From contig JAJKFJ010020664.1 of the NCBI GenBank assembly GCA_027382625.1, forward strand, positions 1 to 64,000: a DNA stretch of 64,000 bases, in the 5' to 3' direction. The translations under genes were made by a program, and so were the position numbers. The notes below the pieces were generated by a model, which made no database searches, was not told the origin of the DNA, and worked only from the letters and a program-made list of their open reading frames with translations. Shown piece after piece: positions 58,395 to 64,000 of this stretch. Source of the DNA: Tetmemena sp. SeJ-2015 (Eukaryota; Ciliophora; Spirotrichea; Sporadotrichida; Oxytrichidae). Each line of letters opens with the position of its first letter. Positions within the stretch are counted from its first letter, which is position 1.

Positions 58395-58885
58395 AGGACG
58401 CACACGACCGGCACTAGCACCGGTCGCCCTTTCCCTGAAGGCTTTCTGATTTGGTAATCCATTGGCTGTGAGTGAGTGCTTAAAATGAGGCAAGGATAAT
58501 GGCAGCCGAAGCCCTGGGAAGGTGGTTTAGCTGCTCACTGGAGAGATAATCAAAGGTGAGTGGGTTCCCACTCACCCTCCTAATCCCTTTTTAGGCGTGG
58601 AGGGATGTGATCTAAAGGGCAAACACTCAGTCATGCAGCTGGACAGCGAAGCCAGACGCTACGGAGCAGCGACTTGCTCTCGGTCCGAAGCTACCGGATT
58701 TTTTTCTCCTTTAAGGTTTTTTTGGATGGTTGCAGAAGCCGGGGGCTCTGCTCAGAGTGTGAGGTGGGGGTGCCCCGTGTTTTTAATATCCCTATTCGGC
58801 TGGTAGGTTTGTATGCGTCAGATAAGTGCGTCACAGCAATATCATTGACGTCACGACTTATCTTATTTATGCCGGGGGCCCTTTA
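58395..58885. mobile_element. GC-rich island with palindromes, possible foreign or transposon-derived DNA
   Basis: About 490 bp near 50% GC in surroundings near 25% GC. It contains three inverted repeats: CGACCGG/CCGGTCG (58405-58411, 58420-58426), GGTGAGTGGG/CCCACTCACC (58555-58564, 58567-58576), and an imperfect GATAAGT../..ACTTATC pair (58821-58862) that includes TGACGTCA. A 69-codon plus frame (58597-58806) has no family features. A TGGTTTAGCTG box near 58523 resembles a pol III A box, and a T5 run follows near 58591. Element type is unproven; a SINE-like or transposon fragment is my best guess. Confidence 0.45.
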
Positions 58886-58985
58886 ATTCCCTTAATTATT
58901 ATTATAATTTAATCTTAAAGAAAATATAAACTTCCACTTCAGGAGTTACATGACTAATTTTATATGTTAAATCTCCATTTAAGTT

Positions 58986-59870
58986 TCAATGTTTGAAGGG
59001 CTTGTCCTCACCAAATCTATGAGCTGCGTCATAAAGATGAGAGAAGACACCAACTTTTCGTTTGAAAATGTGAGGATTCTCATTGAATGCATTAAGATGA
59101 TCCTTGTTTAAAGAAAAAACTTAAATGACCCTATATTTATGACTAATTAGTTAGAGTTAATGGCAGTGATTCTATTTAAGTCAGTGTATTCACCTATTCC
59201 CTTCTTCATGTTGGTAACTTTCTTATCAAGGAGCCCTAGCACCAATGCTGGAGAATGAGCATTAGCGTCGTGCGAAAGAATATTGTGAGATACGCTGCTG
59301 CGATTGTTCATAGTTTTGCTGTTGTGATTAGGAGGTAGCCAAGGCTATGATGAGGGAACATTAATATCATACTTAGGCTTAGTTATCATCTCATCAAACA
59401 CTCTTACAATTTTTCATCACAAATAATTGAGGTAGCTCTTTGGAAAGGGCGATCATTTGCAGGAGGATCATAACTTATGTTATCAGTAGGATTCCTGGGA
59501 AAAGCTTTCGCCTCCAGCTTCCCAGTACTTCTATCTAACAGCACACCCTTGTCATCAACTTTGGTGAAAGTTGTCTTCTGAGTGCCTACTGCCCATTTAT
59601 TAGAGAGATAAGAAATGTCTGGAGCAGGAGGTCTGTTATCACGATGGATGTCGATATTGGTGATGGGATCTTTCTTTGTGAATTCCATGAAACCTCCATG
59701 AGGATTCATGCCACTGCTCGCCACCATTGAATCCTTGAACCTCTTAAAAGGTCTAAGTATAAGATAAATGAGTGAAGATATCGTACTTATGAGAACGGGG
59801 ATTCGTCATTGCTTTCTGTAAGTGGAGTCATGTGAAGAGGAGAGTTAGACGGTGAGCCAAATTTACTCAT
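58986..59870 (-). CDS. unrecognised protein
   Basis: Not recognised. ATG 59870 opens MSKFGSPSNSPLHMTPLTES. An intron with GTACG donor lies near 59790, then KDSMVASSGMNPHGGFMEF, TKKDPITNIDIHRDNRPPAP and FTKVDDKGVLLDRSTGKLEA. One A appears to be missing at 59410-59414; with it the frame continues IVRVFDEMITKPKYDINVP. The end is RKVGVFSHLYDAAHRFGEDK with TGA 58988-58986. An IES or intron near 59130-59150 is unsolved. Proline- and charge-rich, soluble, with no transmembrane segment. Confidence 0.6.
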
Positions 59871-60026
59871 TTTATCTGCACCCAAAATAAATTAATTTGT
59901 AAATTATTTTATTCCTATACTCTTGACTCTTCTTGCCCAAATTGAAGAAATACAGAGAAAAGACAAATATTTTTAAGACTTTATAATTTCAAAGCTATTC
60001 GATTTATAGGAAAGTTGAGTAAATGC
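59871..60026. other. short intergenic spacer
   Basis: AT-rich, no gene. Confidence 0.4.
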
Positions 60027-61305
60027 TCATCTTCTATTAGGCTTATAGTTTAGGTTTGGAATATTTGTAGTTTAATAATTTTCTTAGTCTGTGGTATTGT
60101 CGAGCAGGTAAAGGAATCCAGAATCCTCTAAAATCTCAGAATCATTCATGCACCTTGCTCTCTCAAACTATTATTGTATTATCTCAGCGATCTCAGGACT
60201 AAATTGACTATCTAGTCTTCCAAGGATAGCTTCTATGTTCATTTTAATTGAGTTTATATTAGGGAAAGAAGAGTATTAAAGATTTTAACTTTTGACTGAT
60301 TCGTATCAATTTGAGCAAGTGTGTCTTATAGATGCAACTCTCGAAGCTCGAGTTCACTTTTCTCCTTCATGACTTAGCTGAGTTTCTCTTGCTCGCTCAA
60401 CTCCCTCTCTGAAAGTTACTTCCTCTTTTCTTCTTTGTGTTCTGCTTATATGTTGAGCTGCTGCAACCTCGTCATGGTCTTTGTCTGAGTCTACTCATAA
60501 TCCTCTTAAAATGAAATTAGTCCCTATAAAAATTAAGTAGCTCTTATTTCTATTCTTGCTCAACCTTGAGTTGTTCGAGCTATTGTTTGTAAAATTTAAT
60601 CTCTCCCTCCAGTACTTGCGTTTTGGATTGCAGAGAAGCGTTCATATCAGTTTGCTTCTCTTTAATTTGATCTAAGACTTTGAAGAGGTGGTAATTGGAT
60701 ATCTCAAAGTCACATTAGTCGCACACGTCATATACATTCTTGTCGCTCTAGCTTATTCTTAACTGGTTCTATATTCAAATTGTCATAAAAATACTCTCTT
60801 TTTTATCTTTAATTGTTCTATCTACACTTGTCGCAGACTGTACGACCGCAGCGTCTACAGTGATGTCTTCCCTTTCCTGTAATTTTGCCAAAATTCTTCT
60901 TTAACTCTTTCTAACAAGAGAAACAAGACTCCGCATCCTCAAAGTCCTTTTCATCCTTTGGCGGAAACTTAATTGGCAACCCGTCTAAGCCTTCCTCCTT
61001 TTTCAAACTCTGAAGTTTAGACTTAGAGAGTTGCTTACCAGCAACCGATGTGCCAAGTAGAGAAGAATTTCCTAGGAGGTTGATGTTGCTAAATGACTAG
61101 CTGCCTGTGGGAGTTTTAAGCTCTGAAAGGTGAAAATATAGCAATTATAGAAATTATAGACTATGTGATTAAATCTTTGACTCTTGTGATTCTTGCTTAC
61201 GTTCATAGTCGAGGAGGCAGTGGTTTGCTTTGAAGAATTTATTTAGTCAAACAAATCTTGAGTGAATTAGTTCTTATTGGAAGTGTTCATCTTCGAAAGA
61301 CCCAT
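60027..61305 (-). CDS. FYVE zinc-finger and coiled-coil protein
   Basis: The FYVE domain binds phosphatidylinositol 3-phosphate on endosomes. ATG 61305 opens MGLSKMNTSNKNQFTQDLFD, and an intron lies near 61139-61200. The finger reads CFSCQKELKK, GKGRHHCRRCGRTVCDKC and VCDQCDFEI, which gives the Cys pairs and the R(R/K)HHCR core. The usual WxxD is not obvious. Downstream are coiled coils (VLDQIKEKQTDMNASLQSK, LEGEIKFYKQQLEQLK and a Glu/Leu-rich stretch), then LGRLDSQFSPEIAEIIQQQF. The stop is TGA 60029-60027. A one-base slip occurs inside the finger near 60730. Probably an endosomal tether or recruiter. Confidence 0.82.
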
Positions 61306-61806
61306 TCTTACAAAAGCTAATCAACTTAAAATTAAGGTGTATTCCTTTAGTTATTTGTGGCTTTTCATAGACGTCAATCTGAGAGACTGAGTTAGTCTTT
61401 TTGAGGCTGACTCTTTAATTGTTCATTATTTTGGGGATAGGATTTTATAATATTAAATCATTCTTACATAGACTCATAATTATGTTTGCTTACTATCTTT
61501 CTATCTTAACTTATTCAAATCAAATTAGTCATATTTATCATTTTAGCTTATTTTTTTCTCATAATTATCTATTTAAAATGTTCAAAAAAATTTTGATTGA
61601 ACAAGAACTTTAGAGATTAAGAGATAGTCTGCTTATTTTGAATTACGCTTTAATACATTGATAGATTATTATAGTCAAAGAGAGAGATTCAATCTTCATT
61701 ACATCTCCTTCTAATAATCATATTAAAAACATATATTGGTATTCATTTATTCTCCTAATAAGAAGCTCTATTTCAAATTAAAGTTTCAGATTTTGTTACT
61801 TCTTCT
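61306..61806. other. AT-rich intergenic region
   Basis: A 64-codon hydrophobic frame (61419-61613) is typical of translated T-rich DNA. I see no supported gene. Confidence 0.45.
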
Positions 61807-63768
61807 TCAAAGAGGAATATGAATTAGAGATATTATGTCCCTGAAATTCTGCAAATATTTTTAAGGAAAATTTTAAAAAGTAAAATATTTATAGAGCTTA
61901 GCTTTGACTAGGAAAGCTATGATTGCTGCAGCGACCACTATTAAATAACAAAAACGAAAATTTGCAGAAAAGGAAAAAATTTATTAAACTAATAGCATAA
62001 TCTTGTAATTATTTTTGAAGAATTGAACCAAAGATTTGATTGCCTTGACGAAAATTGAGGAGTTCCTTTCCTCATAAAACTCACAAATTATCTATATAAG
62101 AAAAGTAAATTTTTATTTTCCTAAAATTCGTATCTTACCTTCAATTCTCTTATCTGTGATTTAATATGAGGGTAGTGCAAAATCTCATCCTGATCCGTCA
62201 TCATAGCTCGAGCCGAACGTGCATCCAGTAGACTTTGCTCATACTGTTCCAATTTTCTGTGACAGCGCATTCGCATCATCAACGACCTGACCTTTACGTC
62301 ACGCTCCAGCTGATTACGCTTTAGCCAGATTTAAAATACTCACAGCCTTGCCAAAGTTATACAATAAATGCATTGCTTAATAGTTTTGCATCTTCATATG
62401 ACACCTTGCAAGCATAAAGAGCAGCTCAGTGTTTTTCACCTTTTTTATTGTTCTTTATTGAAGCATCACTAGACTTTGCTAAGCTCTCTTGTCTCTCTAA
62501 GATTCTTGTTATGACGTCAATAACTTTTGGAAAGTCTCCTCTTCAGCATCATCAAGGAAAAATTGTCCTCATTCTAAAAATAATAAGAAAGCTAAGAGAC
62601 AAGATCTTTCTTGCGAATCTTTAACTTTGAAAAAATTTTCTTCCTAGGAAGAAGCATTTAAATCCCTTTGTCCAATATCTTAGTGGCCAAAAGATTCTTC
62701 TAAGCTAATCTGAGGTCTATCTAAATTCATCTTTGAATGTGACTTGTCTTTATTCTGTTTGAATATATTCCTCTTTAGAATCGACTTGCTTTTCTTTCCA
62801 AATAAAGTGTGGTGATTGTCTCATTTAAATGAAATTGAAAGTAATGCAATTTGGAAAGGAACTTATTCTGAGCGAGCGTTATTTGATGATGCATTAGATT
62901 CATCAGACTTAGAAGATAATTAAAACAAAAAATAATCAATATTAGACAAGAGTAAGGGATTAAAAATCTAGTCAATGTGGCTCCTTTGCTAAAGCTTTGT
63001 TTCCTCATCCTTTAGTTCTTTGTGACTGTGACTCTGAGCATCTTGGAAATTATCCTCCTCTTCTTATTGATCTATCTCCAAATGATCTCTCTACTCGTCA
63101 GTGTCCTCTTCTTTAGTTGACATACCCTCAGAGAGAGATCTTTTCTTTCGCTCAGTTTTTGACTTCAAAGTTTCCAGCTCCATAAAATTGAAAGTGAAAA
63201 CGGTATTATAAACTTGTTCAAGGTGATAAATCTGTCTTTAAAGTAAATAAATTCGTCTTATTAAGTGATTTAGAATTCCGCACCTATACGGAGCTGATTT
63301 TAGCCCTGGCGATCAACATTCTGTTACTCGAATTAATATTGAAGACGAGAGCAGTTTGCTTGTTCGTTTGAAACTCTATTTGCACCGCTTGAAGTTAAAT
63401 AAATATTGTCAGAAAGTTTTGTAGCTCTGAGTGTAGCATAACTGTGCTAGCTCTGGAGAAGAGTGATTAGCTAAATACGAGTGTAAAGGTGGTTTACTCT
63501 AAGAACCCTATAGCAGTCTTGTTTACTGATACTGCGTCTTGCTTTTCTTTTTCTTGCTCTGCTCCTTTTCCCACGTTCTCTATGAGTTTATAAGATCGAG
63601 CGGATTGGTTTCGGCAGATTTTTTATTAATCATAGGAGATAGTGGTTGCTGAAAATGGAGAATATGAGGTGAATTTGCATCAACATTTTGTAATAATTTA
63701 AGTGGTGGAGACAGGTTGTCCTCATCTCCACTGTGAATTGCCTCTATTTATTTAACTTGACTTTTCAT
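61807..63768 (-). CDS. TPR-like protein with C-terminal hydrophobic segment
   Basis: ATG 63768 opens MKSQVKQIEAIHSGDEDNLS. A disordered Ser/Pro/Lys part is followed by an acidic block (MELETLKSKTERKKRS, then DHLEIDQQEEEDNF). Around 62500-62150 two helical-pair units look like tetratricopeptide repeats: LLFMLARCHMKMQNYQAMHL and RMRCHRKLEQYEQSLLDARS. After an intron (about 62100-62145) comes FYEERNSSIFVKAIKSLVQF. A hydrophobic helix (FCYLIVVAAAIIAFLV) precedes TGA 61809-61807, though that part may lie in an unsolved insert. TPRs mediate protein binding; the partner is unknown. Several IESs remain unsolved. Confidence 0.6.
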
Positions 63769-63910
63769 TATAATTTAATTATATTAATTATCAACACTAA
63801 TTCAATTAATGCGTCACAGAGCTACTCTATAGATAAATAATCTTCAACTCTTTGTAAGCATTAGTCAATTTTGAAAAGCATTTCTTTAAATGGAATCCAA
63901 AGTTTGAATA

Positions 63911-64000
63911 ATGAAAATAAAGTCTCATTATAGTGTTGGCAAACCTAAGCACGAGAAAGTGATGATCACAACAAACGAGCAAGATGTTTACATTGGAGAC
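63911..64000 (+). CDS. 5' end of an unrecognised gene (partial)
   Basis: ATG 63911 opens MKIKSHYSVGKPKHEKVMIT and stays open to the window edge (30 codons, ending DVYIGD). The composition is protein-like, but there is too little to name. The divergent start of the TPR-like gene is 142 bp upstream, so both promoters share that short spacer. Confidence 0.5.
   Translation, partial: MKIKSHYSVGKPKHEKVMITTNEQDVYIGD

Noticed and set aside
58500..58600. A tRNA gene
   Set aside because: An A-box-like word, a hairpin resembling a T arm and a T-run are present, but no complete cloverleaf or anticodon arm can be drawn.
1..64000. CRISPR arrays, bacterial operons, Shine-Dalgarno sites
   Set aside because: Introns, code 6 and IESs show a ciliate nuclear genome. 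I saw no regularly spaced repeats.
1..64000. Telomeric (C4A4) repeats or transposon ends of the TBE type
   Set aside because: No tandem C4A4/G4T4 run was found anywhere in the window.

Overview
This window looks like germline (micronuclear) DNA of a spirotrichous ciliate, of the Oxytricha/Stylonychia kind. Two things show this. First, only TGA ends reading frames. TAA and TAG sit in frame inside obvious proteins (the EF-hand gene, YKT6, the RRM protein), usually where glutamine is expected, which is genetic code 6. Second, many genes are cut by short AT-rich inserts with no GT..AG ends. Each insert is flanked by a 3-9 bp direct repeat, and deleting the insert plus one repeat copy restores the protein. 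That is the signature of internal eliminated sequences (IESs) with pointers between macronucleus-destined segments (MDSs). I worked out about 38 such pointer pairs by hand. Conventional GT..AG introns are present as well. I see no C4A4/G4T4 telomeric repeats.

Layout. 1-2.4 kb is AT-rich and without genes. 2.4-9.9 kb: a minus Gln/Asn-rich gene, weak coding pieces, an unrecognised minus gene with four solved IESs, and a two-RRM protein whose intervening sequence holds a second, antisense coding segment. 10.2-12.6 kb: a coiled-coil gene. 12.7-19.2 kb: three tandem MATE-family transporters full of IESs. 19.4-20.7 kb: a secreted catalase-like protein. 21.2-26.2 kb, minus: a multi-pass membrane protein and a multi-OB-fold, zinc-ribbon DNA-binding candidate. 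26.4-31.1 kb: an RBR E3 ubiquitin ligase. 31.4-32.4 kb: a Pro/Gln/Asn/Tyr-rich (prion-like) membrane protein. 32.7-34.8 kb: NAC-alpha and a CRYZL1-like oxidoreductase.

34.8-44.7 kb: unrecognised genes, a calmodulin-like EF-hand protein, coiled-coil proteins, a pterin carbinolamine dehydratase-like protein and the SNARE YKT6. 44.8-57.9 kb: large coiled-coil genes (CCDC180-like, HOOK-like and an Asn-rich one). 57.0-58.9 kb: a 76-bp perfect-TIR element, a broken ubiquitin-like piece and a GC-rich island full of palindromes. 59.0-64.0 kb: an unrecognised gene, a FYVE-finger protein, a TPR-like protein and the first 30 codons of a gene that leaves the window.

Genes alternate strands, have short spacers and show no operon logic. 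Each would be expected to become its own small somatic chromosome. Membrane, vesicle and cytoskeleton proteins (MATE, YKT6, FYVE, HOOK-like, CCDC180-like, TPR) dominate. Boundaries of IES-rich genes are approximate where pointers were not solved. Several one-base frame slips in homopolymer runs look like assembly errors. No search or alignment was run; family names rest on motifs read by eye.
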